A DNA stretch of 64,000 nt from Megachile rotundata (taxonomy: Eukaryota; Arthropoda; Insecta; Hymenoptera; Megachilidae), in contig NW_027473343.1 in assembly GCF_050947335.1 (NCBI RefSeq), positions 434,001 to 498,000 on the forward strand. Reading direction: 5' to 3'. Each line of letters starts with the position of its first letter. The stretch's first letter is position 1. Positions 31,573 to 47,280 of the stretch are shown piece by piece. A program made the position numbers and the translations under genes. The notes under the pieces were generated by a model. That model had not been told where the DNA came from and did not search any database. It worked only from the letters and a program-made list of their open reading frames with translations.

Positions 31573-33597
31573 GACAATCACAATCATACAATCACAATCA
31601 TGCCATCACAATCATACGATCACAATCATACAATCACAATCATACAATCACAATCATACAATCACAATCATACAACCACAATCATACAATCACAATCATG
31701 CAATCACAATCATACAATCGCAATCATACAATCACAATCATACGATCACAGTCATACATTCACAGTCATACAATCACAATCATACAATCACAATCATACA
31801 GTCACAATCATACAATCACAGTCATACAATCACAATCATACAATCACAATCATACAATCACAACCATACAATCACAATCATGCCATCACAATCATACGAT
31901 CACAATCGTACAATCACAATCATACCATCACAATCATACGATCACAATCATACAAACACAATCATACAATCACAATCATACAATCACAATCATGCAATCA
32001 CAATCATACAATCACAATCATACAATCACAATCATACAATCACAGTCATACAATCACAATCTTACAATCACAATCATACAATCACAATCATACAATCACA
32101 ATCATACAAACACAATCATACAATCACAATCATACAATCGCAATCATGCAATCACAATCATACAATCGCAATCATACAATCACAATCATACAATCACAAT
32201 CATACAATCACAGTCATACAATCACAATCTTACAATCACAATCATACAATCACAATCATACAATCACAATCATACAAACACAATCATACAATCACAATCA
32301 TACAATCACAATCATGCAATCACAATCATACAATCGCAATCATACAATCACAATCATACTATCACAATCATACAAACACAATCATACAATCACAATCATA
32401 CAATCACAATCATACAATCACAATCATACAACCACAATCAGACAATCACAATCATACAATCACAATCATACAACCACAGTCATATAATCACAGTCATACA
32501 ATCACAATCATACTATCACTATCATACAATCACAATCATACAATCACAGTCATACAATCGCAATCATACAATCACAATCATACCATCACAATCATACAAT
32601 CACAGTCATACAATCACAGTCATACAATCACAATCATACAATCACAATCATACAGTCACAATCATACAATCACAATCATACAATCACAATCATTCTATCG
32701 CAATCATACAATCACAATCATACCATCACAATCATACAATCACAACCATACAATCATAATCATACAATCACAATAATACAATCATAATCATACAATCACA
32801 AGCATACAATCGCAATCATACACCCACAATCAGACAATTACAATCAAAATCATACAATCGCAATCTTACGATCACAATCATTCAATCACAATCATACAAT
32901 CACAATCATACAATAACAATCATACAATCACAATCATACAATCACAATCATACAATCACAATCATACAATCACAATCATACCATCACAATCATACGATCA
33001 CAATCATACAATCACAATCATACCATCACAATCATACAATCACAGTCATACAATCACAGTCATACAATCACAATCATACAATCACAATCATACATCACAA
33101 TCATACAATCACAATCGTACAATCGCAATCATACAACTACCATCTCCCAAATACAATCATACAATCACAATCATACAATCACAATCATACAATCACAATC
33201 ATACTATCACAATCATACAATCACAATCATACAATCAATATCATACAATCACAATCATACAATCACAATCATGCAATCACAATCATACAATCGCATTCAT
33301 ACAATCGCAATCATACAATCACAATCATACAATCACAATCGTACAATCACAATCATACAATCACAATCATACAATCACAATCATACAATCACAATCATAC
33401 AATCACAAAAATACAATCATAATCATACAATCACAATCATACAATCGCAATCATTCAATCACAATCATACAATCACAATCATACTATCGCAATCATACAA
33501 TCACAATCATACAATCACAATCATACAATCACAATCATACATCACAATCGTACAATCGCAATCATACAATTACAATCTCCCAAATACAATCATACAA
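31573..33597 (+). repeat. Mosaic of block A and 20-kb-type units with a 168-bp duplication
   Basis: No gene is visible. From 31,573 the order resumes as at about 18,041 (CAGACAATC, CATGCCATC, TACGATC, ACAACCAC). A 168-base (12 x 14) direct duplication lies at 32,043-32,210 and 32,211 to about 32,355, marked by CAGTCATAC, CTTACAA and TACAAACAC. 32,360-33,060 follows the order of 3,640-4,350. 33,090-33,597 follows that of 19,950-20,450 with a private insertion near 33,450-33,550. Confidence 0.76.
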
Positions 33598-34683
33598 TCA
33601 CAATCATGCAATCACTGTCATACAATCACTATCATATAATCACAATCATACAATCACAGTCATACAATCAAAATCATACAATCGGAATCATACGATCACA
33701 ATCATACGATCACAATCATTGAATCACAATCATACAATCACAATCATACAAAAACAATCATACAATCACAATCATACAATCACAATCATACAATCACAAT
33801 CATACAATCACAATCATACAATCGCAATCATACAATCACAATCATACCATCGCAATCATACGATCACAATCATAAAATCACAATCATACAATCACAACCA
33901 TACAATCACAATCATACAAACACAATCATACAGTCACAATCATACAATCACAATCATACAATCGCAAGCATACAATCACAATCATGCAATCACAATCATA
34001 CAATCGCGAACATACAATTACAATCTCCCAAATACAATCATACAATCACAATCATGCAATCACAATCATGCAATCACTGTCATACAATCAGACTCATATA
34101 ATCACAATCATACAATCACAGTCATACAATCAAAATCATACAATCGCAATCATACGATCACAATCATACGATCACAATCATTGAATCACAATCATACAAT
34201 CACAATCATACAATCACAATCATACAGTCACAATCATACAATCACAATCATACAATCGCAAGCATACAATCACAATCATACAATCACAATCATACAATCG
34301 CGAACATACAATTACAATCTCCCAAATACAATCATACAATCACAATCATGCAATCACAATCATACAATCACAATCATACAATCGCAACCATACAATCACA
34401 ATCATACTATCACAATCATAAAATCACAATCATGCAATCACAATCATACAATCATAATCAGACAATGACAATCATACAATCACAATCATACAATCGCAAT
34501 CAGACAATCACAATCACACAATCACAATCATACAATCACAATCGTACAATCATAATCATACAATCACAATCATCCAACCACAATCTTACAATCACAATCA
34601 TACTATCACAATCATACAATCACAATCATACAATCACAATCATACAATCACAATCATACAATCACAATCATACAATCACAATC
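33598..34683 (+). repeat. Second copy of 20,455-21,540
   Basis: A constant offset of 13,143 is supported by CACTGTC, CGGAATC (20,540/33,683) and two TCGCGA units (20,861/34,004 and 21,155/34,298). A visible difference is CACTATCATATAATC near 33,626 against CACACTCATATAATC near 20,483. Confidence 0.87.
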
Positions 34684-34844
34684 ATACTATCACAATCATA
34701 CAATCACAATCATACAATCACAATCATACAATCACAGTCATACAATCACAATCCTACAATCACTATCATACTATCACAATCATACAATCACAATCATACA
34801 ATCACAATCATACAATCACAAAAATACAATCATAATCATAGAAT

Positions 34845-37800
34845 CACAATCATGCAATCACAATCATACAATCACAATCATACAATCGCAATCCTACAAT
34901 TACAATCTCCAAAATACAATCTCCCAAATACAATCATACAATCACAATCATACAATCATAATCATACAATCACAATCATACAATCACAATCATACAATCA
35001 CAATCATACAATCACAGTCATACAATGACAATCTTACAATCACAATCATACTATCACAATCATACAATCACAATCATACAATCACAATCATACTATCACA
35101 ATCATACAATCACAATCATACAATCACAATCATACAATCACAGTCATACAATCACAATCCTACAATCACTATCATACTATCACAATCATACAATCACAAT
35201 CATACAATCACAATCATTCAATCACAATCATACATACGAAATCATGCAATCTCAATCATACAATCACAATCATACAATCATAATCATACAATGACAATCA
35301 TACAATCATAATCATACAATCACAATCATACAATCACAATCATACATCACAATCATACAATCACAATCATACAATCACAATCATACAATCACAAAAATAC
35401 AATCATAATCATACAATCACAATCATACAATCGCAATCATACATTCACAATCATACAATCATAATCATAGAATCACAATGATACGATCGCAATCATACAA
35501 TCACAATCATACCATCACAATCATATAGTCACAATCATACAATCATAATCATACAATTACAATCATACATCACAATCATACAATCACAATCATACAATCG
35601 CAATCATACAACTGCAATCTCCCAAATACAATCTCCCAAATACAATCATACAATCACAGTCATACAATCACAATCATACTATCACAATCATACAATCACA
35701 ATCATACAATCGCAATCATACAATCGCAATCACACAATCACAATCATACAATCACAATCATACAGTCACAATCATACAATCGCAATCATGCAATCGCAAT
35801 CATATAATTACAATCTCCAAAATACAACCTCCCAAACACAATCATACAATCACAATCATACAATCACAATCATACAATCACAATCATACTATCACAATCA
35901 TACAATCCGAATCATACAATCACAATCATACAATAATAATCATACAATCACAATCATACAATCACAGTCATACAATCACAATCTTACAATCACAATCATA
36001 CTATCACAATCATACAATCATAATCATACAATCACAATCATACAATCACAATCGTACAATCACAATCGTACAATCACAATCGCACAATCACAATCATACA
36101 ATCCCAGTCATACAATCACAATCTTACAATCACAATCATACAATCACAGTCATACAATCACAATCCTACAATCACTATCATACTATCACAATCATACAAT
36201 CACAATCATACAATCACAATCATACAATCACAATCATACATACGAAATCATGCAATCTCAATCATACAATCACAATCATGCAATCACAATCATACAATCA
36301 CAATCATACATCACAATCATACAATCACAATCATACAATCACAATCATACAATCACAAAAATACAATCATAATCATAGAATCACAATCATACAATCGCAA
36401 TCATACAATCACAATCATACAATCATAATCATAGAATCACAATCATACGATCGCAATCATACAATCACAATCATACCATCACAATCATATAGTCACAATC
36501 ATACAATCATAATCATACAATTACAATCATACATCACAATCATACAATCACAATCATACAATCGCAATCATACAACTACAATCTCCCAAATACAATCTCC
36601 CAAATACAATCATACAATCACAGTCATACAATCACAATCATACTATCACAATCATACAATCACAATCATACAATCACAATCATACAATCGCAATCATACA
36701 ATCGCAATCACACAATCACAATCATACAATCACAATCATACAGTCACAATCATACAATCGCAATCATGCAATCGCAATCATATAATTACAATCTCCAAAA
36801 TACAATCTCCCAAATACAATCATACAATCACAATCATACAATCACAATCATACAATCACAATCATACTATCACAATCATACAATCCGAATCATACAATCA
36901 CAATCATACAATAATAATCATACAATCACAATCATACAATCACAGTCATACAATCACAATCTTACAATCACAATCATACTATCACAATCATACAATCATA
37001 ATCATACAATCACAATCATAGAATCACAATCGTACAACCACAATCGTACAATCACAATCGCACAATCACAATCATACAATCACAGTCATACAATCACAAT
37101 CATACAATCACAATCATACGATCGCAATCATACAATCACAATCATACCACCACAATCATACAATCACAATCATACAATCACAATCATACAATCACAATCT
37201 TACAATCACAATCATACAATCACAATCATACAATCACAATCATGCAATCACAATCATACAATCACAATCATACAATGGCAATCCTACAATTACAATCTCC
37301 AAAATACAATCTCCCAAATACAATCATACAATCACAATCATACAATCATAATCATACAATCACAATCATACAATCACAATCATACAATCACAATCATACA
37401 ATCACAGTCATACAATGACAATCTTACAATCACAATCATACTATCACAATCATACAATCACAATCATACAATCACAATCATACTATCACAATCATACAAT
37501 CACAATCATACAATCACAATCATACAATCACAGTCATACAATCACAATCCTACAATCACTATCATACTATCACAATCATACTATCACAATCATACAATCA
37601 CAATCATACAATCACAATCATACATACGAAATCATGCAATCTCAATCATACAATCACAATCATGCAATCACAATCATACAATCATAATCATACAATGACA
37701 ATCATACAATCATAATCATACAATCACAATCATACAATCACAATCATACATCACAATCATACAACCACAATCATACAATCACAATCATACAATCACAAAA

Positions 37801-38645
37801 ATACAATCATAATCATACAATCACAATCATACAATCGCAATCATACATTCACAATCATACAATCATAATCATAGAATCACAATCATACGATCGCAATCAT
37901 ACAATCACAATCATACCATCACAATCATATAGTCACAATCATACAATCATAATCATACAATTACAATCATACATCACAATCATACAATCACAATCATACA
38001 ATCGCAATCATACAACTACAATCTCCCAAATACAATCTCCCAAATACAATCATACAATCACAGTCATACAATCACAATCATACTATCACAATCATACAAT
38101 CACAATCATACAATCGCAATCATACAATCGCAATCACACAATCACAATCATACAATCACAATCATACAGTCACAATCATACAATCGCAATCATGCAATCG
38201 CAATCATATAATTACAATCTCCAAAATACAATCTCCCAAATACAATCATACAATCACAATCCTACAATCACAATCATACAATCACAATCATACTATCACA
38301 ATCATACAATCCGAATCATACAATCACAATCATACAATAATAATCATACAATCACAATCATACAATCACAGTCATACAATCACAATCTTACAATCACAAT
38401 CATACTATCACAATCATACAATCATAATCATACAATCACAATCATACAATCACAATCGTACAATCGCAATCGTACAATCACAATCGCACAATCACAATCA
38501 TACAATCACAGTCATACAATCACAATCATACAATCACAATCATACGATCGCAATCATACAATCACAATCATACCACCACAATCATACAATCACAATCATA
38601 CAATCATAATCATACAATTACAATCATACATCACAATCATACAAT
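34845..38645 (+). repeat. 3.8-kb higher-order unit, copy 1
   Basis: The left part (34,845-36,138) matches 38,646-39,939 at offset 3,801 and the right part (37,190-38,652) matches 39,915-41,377 at offset 2,725. The copy 1 right edge coincides with the copy 2 left edge, as in a head-to-tail duplication. It carries three CATATAATTAC landmarks (35,802; 36,780; 38,206). The part between 36,138 and 37,190 has no counterpart in copy 2. Confidence 0.86.
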
Positions 38646-41377
38646 CACAATCATGCAATCACAATCATACAATCACAATCATACAATCGCAATCCTACAA
38701 TTACAATCTCCAAAATACAATCTCCCAAATACAATCATACAATCACAATCATACAATCATAATCATACAATCACAATCATACAATCACAATCATACAATC
38801 ACAATCATACAATCACAGTCATACAATGACAATCTTACAATCACAATCATACTATCACAATCATACAATCACAATCATACAATCACAATCATACTATCAC
38901 AATCATACAATCACAATCATACAATCACAATCATACAATCACAGTCATACAATCACAATCCTACAATCACTATCATACTATCACAATCATACAATCACAA
39001 TCATACAATCACAATCATTCAATCACAATCATACATACGAAATCATGCAATCTCAATCATACAATCACAATCATACAATCATAATCATACAATGACAATC
39101 ATACAATCATAATCATACAATCACAATCATACAATCACAATCATACATCACAATCATACAATCACAATCATACAATCACAATCATACAATCACAAAAATA
39201 CAATCATAATCATACAATCACAATCATACAATCGCAATCATACATTCACAATCATACAATCATAATCATAGAATCACAATGATACGATCGCAATCATACA
39301 ATCACAATCATACCATCACAATCATATAGTCACAATCATACAATCATAGTCATACAATTACAATCATACATCACAATCATACAATCACAATCATACAATC
39401 GCAATCATACAACTGCAATCTCCCAAATACAATCTCCCAAATACAATCATACAATCACAGTCATACAATCACAATCATACTATCACAATCATACAATCAC
39501 AATCATACAATCGCAATCATACAATCGCAATCACACAATCACAATCATACAATCACAATCATACAGTCACAATCATACAATCGCAATCATGCAATCGCAA
39601 TCATATAATTACAATCTCCAAAATACAACCTCCCAAATACAATCATACTATCACAATCATACAATCACAATCATACAATCACAATCATACTATCACAATC
39701 ATACAATCCGAATCATACAATCACAATCATACAATAATAATCATACAATCACAATCATACAATCACAGTCATACAATCACAATCTTACAATCACAATCAT
39801 ACTATCACAATCATACAATCATAATCATACAATCACAATCATACAATCACAATCGTACAATCACAATCGTACAATCACAATCGCACAATCACAATCATAC
39901 AATCCCAGTCATACAATCACAATCTTACAATCACAATCATACAATCACAATCATACAATCACAATCATGCAATCACAATCATACAATCACAATCATACAA
40001 TGGCAATCCTACAATTACAATCTCCAAAATACAATCTCCCAAATACAATCATACAATCACAATCATACAATCATAATCATACAATCACAATCATACAATC
40101 ACAATCATACAATCACAATCATACAATCACAGTCATACAATGACAATCTTACAATCACAATCATACTATCACAATCATACAATCACAATCATACAATCAC
40201 AATCATACTATCACAATCATACAATCACAATCATACAATCACAATCATACAATCACAGTCATACAATCACAATCCTACAATCACTATCATACTATCACAA
40301 TCATACTATCACAATCATACAATCACAATCATACAATCACAATCATACATACGAAATCATGCAATCTCAATCATACAATCACAATCATGCAATCACAATC
40401 ATACAATCATAATCATACAATGACAATCATACAATCATAATCATACAATCACAATCATACAATCACAATCATACATCACAATCATACAACCACAATCATA
40501 CAATCACAATCATACAATCACAAAAATACAATCATAATCATACAATCACAATCATACAATCGCAATCATACATTCACAATCATACAATCATAATCATAGA
40601 ATCACAATCATACGATCGCAATCATACAATCACAATCATAGCATCACAATCATATAGTCACAATCATACAATCATAATCATACAATTACAATCATACATC
40701 ACAATCATACAATCACAATCATACAATCGCAATCATACAACTACAATCTCCCAAATACAATCTCCCAAATTCAATCATACAATCACAGTCATACAATCAC
40801 AATCATACTATCACAATCATACAATCACAATCATACAATCGCAATCATACAATCGCAATCACACAATCACAATCATACAATCACAATCATACAGTCACAA
40901 TCATACAATCGCAATCATGCAATCGCAATCATATAATTACAATCTCCAAAATACAATCTCCCAAATACAATCATACAATCACAATCCTACAATCACAATC
41001 ATACAATCACAATCATACTATCACAATCATACAATCCGAATCATACAATCACAATCATACAATAATAATCATACAATCACAATCATACAATCACAGTCAT
41101 ACAATCACAATCTTACAATCACAATCATACTATCACAATCATACAATCATAATCATACAATCACAATCATACAATCACAATCGTACAATCACAATCGTAC
41201 AATCACAATCGCACAATCACAATCATACAATCACAGTCATACAATCACAATCATACAATCACAATCATACGATCGCAATCATACAATCACAATCATACCA
41301 TCACAATCATACAATCACAATCATACAATCATAATCATACAATTACAATCATACATCACAATCATACAATCACAATC
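38646..41377 (+). repeat. 3.8-kb higher-order unit, copy 2, about 1,076 bp shorter
   Basis: It joins the counterpart of 34,845-36,138 directly to the counterpart of 37,190-38,652 near 39,920-39,940, so about 1,076 bases (3,801 minus 2,725) are missing or were never present. Landmarks are at 39,603 and 40,931. Private variants include CATAGTCATAC near 39,347, CATAGCATC near 40,640 and AAATTCAATC near 40,770. Confidence 0.86.
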
Positions 41378-43239
41378 ATACAATCGCAATCATACAACTA
41401 CAATCTCCCAAATACAATCTCCCAAATACAATCATACAATCACAATCATACAATCACAAACATACAATCACAATCATACTATCACAATCATACACACACA
41501 ATCATACAATCACAATCACACAATCACAATCATACAATCACAATCATACAACCACAATCAGACAATCACAATCATTCTATCGCAATCATACAATCACAAT
41601 CATACCATCACAATCATACAATCACAACCATACAATCATAATCATACAATCACAATAATACAATCATAATCATACAATCACAATCATACAATCGCAATCA
41701 TACAATCACAATCATACAATCCCAATCATACTAACACACTCATACAATCGCAATCATACAATTACAATCTCCCAAATACAATCTCCCAAATACAATCATA
41801 CAATCACAATCATACAATCAAAATCATACAATCACAATCATACAATCACAATCATACAATCACAATCATACAATCACTATCATACAATCACAATCATACT
41901 ATCACAGTCATACAATCGCAATCATACAATCTCAATCATACAATCACAATCATACAATCACAATCATACAATCAATATCATACAATCACAATCATACAAT
42001 CACAATCATGCAATCACAATCATACAATCGCAATCAGACAATCACAATCACACAATCACAATCATACAATCACAATCGTACAATCATAACCATACAATCA
42101 CAATCATCCAACCACAATCATACAATCACAATCATACTATCACAATCATACAATCACAATCATACAATCACAATCATACAATCACAATCATACAATCACA
42201 ATCATACAATCACAATCATACAATCACAATCATACATACAAAATCATGCAATCTCAATCATACAATCACAATCATTCTATCACAATCATACAATCATAAT
42301 CGTACAATCACAATCATTCGATCGCAATCATACAATCACAATCATACCATCACAATCATACAATCACAATCATACAATCATAATCATACAATTACAATCA
42401 TACATCACAATCATACAATCACAATCATACAATCGCAATCATACAACTACCATCACCCAAATACAATCATACAATCACAATCATACAATCACAATCATAC
42501 AATCACAATCATACAATCACAATCATACAATCGATATCATACTATCGCAATCATACAATCACAATCATACAATCACAATCATACAATCACAATCACACAA
42601 TCACAAAAATACAATCATAATCATACAATCACAATCGTACAATCGCAATCATACAATTACAATCTCCCAAATACAATCATACAATCACAATCATGCAATC
42701 ACTGTCATACAATCACACTCATATAATCACAATCATACAATCACAGTCATACAATCAAAATCATACAATCGCAATCATACGATCACAATCATACGATCAC
42801 AATCATACAATCGCAATCAGACAATCACAATCACACAATCACAATCATACAATCACAATCGTACAATCATAATCATACAATCACAATCATCCAACCACAA
42901 TCATACAATCACAATCATACTATCACAATCATACAATCACAATCATACAATCACAATCATACAATCACAATCATACAATCACAATCATACAATCACAATC
43001 ATACAATCACAATCATACAATCACAATCATACAATCACAATCATACAATCACAATCATACATACAAAATCATGCAATCTCAATCATACAATCACAATCGT
43101 GCAGTCACAATCGTACAATCGTAATCATACAATGACAATAATACAATCACAATCATACAAGCCCAGTCATACAATCACAATCTTACAATCACAATCATAC
43201 TATCACAATCAAACAATCACAATCATACTATCACAATCA
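41378..43239 (+). repeat. Array segment with a 783-bp-offset pair
   Basis: No gene is visible. 42,018-42,232 matches 42,801-43,015 at offset 783, marked by CGCAATCAG (42,029/42,812), CGTACAATCATAA and TCCAACCAC. Between them are CATACATACAAAATC, ATCGATATC near 42,532, CACTGTC and TACGATC units. Rare units such as CACACACAATC near 41,495 and CTAACACACTC near 41,731 appear only here. Confidence 0.76.
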
Positions 43240-46200
43240 TACAATCACAATCATACAATCACAATCATACAATCACAATCATACAATCACAATCATACAT
43301 ACATAATCATGCAATCTCAATCATACAATCACAATCATGCCATCACAATCATACAGTCATAATCATACAATGACAATCATTCAATCATAATCATACAATC
43401 ACAATCATAAAATCACAGTCATTCAGTCACAATCGTACAATCACAATCGCACAATCACAATCATACAATCACAGTCATACAATCACAATCATACAATCAC
43501 AATCATACTATCACAATCATACAATCACAATCATACAATCACAATCATACCATCACAGTCATACAATCACAATCGTACAATCACAATCATACTATCACAA
43601 TCATACAATCACAATCATACAATCACAATCATACAATCACAATCATACAATCACAATCATACATACAAAATCATGCGATCTCAATCATGCAATCACAATC
43701 ATGCAATCACAATCATACAATCATAATCATACAATGACAATCATTCAATCATAATCATACAATCACAATCATACGATCACAATCATACAATCACAATCAT
43801 ACAATCACAATCATACAATCGCAATCATACAATTACAATCTCCCAAATACAATCTCCCAAATACAATCTCCCAAATACAATCATACAATCACAATCATAC
43901 AATCAAAATCATACAATCACAATCATACAATCACAATCATACAATCACAATCATACAATCGCAATCATACAACCACAATCAGACAATCACAATCATACAA
44001 TCACAATCATACAATCACAATCATACAATCACAATCATACAATCACAATCATGCAATCACAATCATACAATCACAATCATACAATCAATATCATACAATC
44101 ACAATCATACAATCACAATCATACAATCACAATCATACAATCACAATCATACAATCACAATCATACAATCACAATCATACAGTCACAATCGTACAATCAC
44201 AATCGCACAATCACAATCATACAATCACACTCATACAATCACAATCATGCAATCACAATCATACAATCGCAAGCATACAATCACAATCATACAATCACAA
44301 TCATACAATCGCAATCATACAATTACAATCTCCCAAATACAATCATACAATCACAATCATGCAATCACTGTCATACAATCACACTCATACAATCACAATC
44401 ATACAATCAAAATCATACAATCGCAATCGTACGATCACAATCATACGATCACTATCATTCAATCACAATCATACAATCACAATCATACAAAAACAATCAT
44501 ACAATCACAATCATACAATCACAATCATACAATCACAATCATACAATCAAAATCATACAATCACAATCATACAATCACAATCATACTATCACAATCATAC
44601 AATCACAATCATACAATCACAATCATACAATCACAATCATACAATCACAATCATACATACATAATCATGCAATCGCAATCATACAATCACAATCATGCCA
44701 TCACAATCATACAATCATAATCATACAATGACAATCATTCAATCATAATCATACAATCACAATCATAAAATCACTATCATTCAGTCACAATCGTACAATC
44801 ACAATCGCACAATCACAATCATACAATCACAGTCATACAATCACAATCATACAATCACAATCATACTATCACAATCATACAATCACAATCATACAATCAC
44901 AATCATACAATCACAATCATACAATCACAATCATACAATCACAATCATACATACAAAATCATGCGATCTCAATCATACAATCACAATCATGCAATCACAA
45001 TCATACAATCATAATCATACAATGACAATCATTCAATCATAATCATACAATCACAATCATACGATCACAATCATACAATCACAATCATACAATCACAATC
45101 ATACAATCGCAATCATACAATTACAATCTCCCAAATACAATCTCCCAAATACAATCTCCCAAATACAATCATACAATCACAATCATACAATCAAAATCAT
45201 ACAATCACAATCATACAATCACAATCATACAATCACAATCATACAATCGCAATCATACAACCACAATCAGACAATCACAATCATACAATCACAATCATAC
45301 AATCACAATCATACAATCACAATCATGCAATCACAATCATACAATCACAGTCATACAATCACAATCTTACAATCACAATCATAGAATCACAATCATAGAA
45401 TCACAGTCATACAATCACAGTCATACAATCACAATCATACTATCACAATCATACAATCGCAATCATACAATCGCAATCACACAATCACAATCATACAATC
45501 ACAATCATACAGTCACAATCATACAATCACAATCATACAATCACAATAATACTATCGCAATCATACAATCGCAATCATACCATCACAATCATACAGTCAC
45601 AACCATACAATCATAATCATACAATCACAATCATACAATCATAATCATACAATCGCAATCATACAATCGCAATCATAGAATCACAATCATACAATCACAA
45701 TCATACTATCGCAATCATACAATCACAATCATACAATCACAATAATACTATCGCAATCATACAATCGCAATCATACCATCACAATCATACAGTCACAACC
45801 ATACAATCATAATCATACAATCACAATCATACAATCACAATCATACAATCACAGTCATACAATCACAGTCATACAATCACAATCATACTATCACAATCAT
45901 ACAATCGCAATCATACAATCGCAATCACACAATCACAATCATACAATCACAATCATACAGTCACAATCATACAATCACAATCATACAATCGCAATCACAC
46001 AATCACAATCATACAATCACAATCATACAGTCACAATCATACAATCACAATCATACAATCACAATAATACTATCGCAATCATACAATCGCAATCATACCA
46101 TCACAATCATACAGTCACAACCATACAATCACAATCATACAATCACAATCATACAATCACAATCATACATCACAATCATACAATCACAATCATACAATCG

Positions 46201-47280
46201 CAATCACACAACTACCATCACCCAAATACAATCATACAATCACAATCATACAATCACAATCATACAATCACAATCATACAATCACAATCATACAATCACA
46301 ATCATACAATCACAATCATACAATCACAATCATACAATCACAATCATACTATCACAATCATACAATCACAATCATACATTCACAATCATACAATCACAAT
46401 CATACAATCACAGTCATACAATCACAATCTTACAATCACAATCATACAATCACAATCATACAATCGCAATCATACAATTACAATCTCCCAAATACAATCA
46501 TACAATCACAATCATGCAATCACAATCATACAATCGCATTCATACAATCGCAATCATACAATCACAATCATACAATCACAATCATACAATCACAATCACA
46601 CAATCACAAAAATACAATCATAATCATACAATCACAATCGTACAATCGCAATCATACAATTACAATCTCCCAAATACAATCATACAATCACAATCATGCA
46701 ATCACTGTCATACAATCACACTCATATAATCACAATCATACAATCACAGTCATACAATCAAAATCATACAATCGGTATCATACGATCACAATCATACGAT
46801 CACAATCATTGAATCACAATCATACAATCACAATCATACAAAAACAATCATACAATCACAATCATACAATCACAATCATACAATCACAATCATACAATCA
46901 CAATCATACAATCGCAATCATACAATCACAATCATACCATCGCAATCATACGATCACAATCATAAAATCACAATCATACAATCACAACCATACAATCACA
47001 ATCATACAAACACAATCATACAGTCACAATCATACAATCACAATCATACAATCGCAAGCATACAATCACAATCATGCAATCACAATCATACAATCGCGAA
47101 CATACAATTACAATCTCCCAAATACAATCATACAATCACAATCATGCAATCACAATCATGCAATCACAATCATGCAATCACTGTCATACAATCAGACTCA
47201 TATAATCACAATCATACAATCACAGTCATACAATCAAAATCATACAATCGCAATCATACGATCACAATCATACGATCACA
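43240..47280 (+). repeat. 4.0-kb higher-order unit, copy 1
   Basis: Head-to-tail with 47,270-51,283. The offset steps from 4,031 (GCAATCTC 43,311/47,342) to 4,017 to 4,003 (TCGCGA 47,094/51,097), so two single monomers differ between copies. Internally it holds related sub-blocks at 1,288-1,358 bases (CATGCGATC 43,675/44,963; ATTCAGTC 43,421/44,779), each followed by three ACAATCTCCCAAAT units in a row (43,837 and 45,125). Copy-specific variants include AACCAC at 43,971 and CGGTATC at 46,773. Confidence 0.88.
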
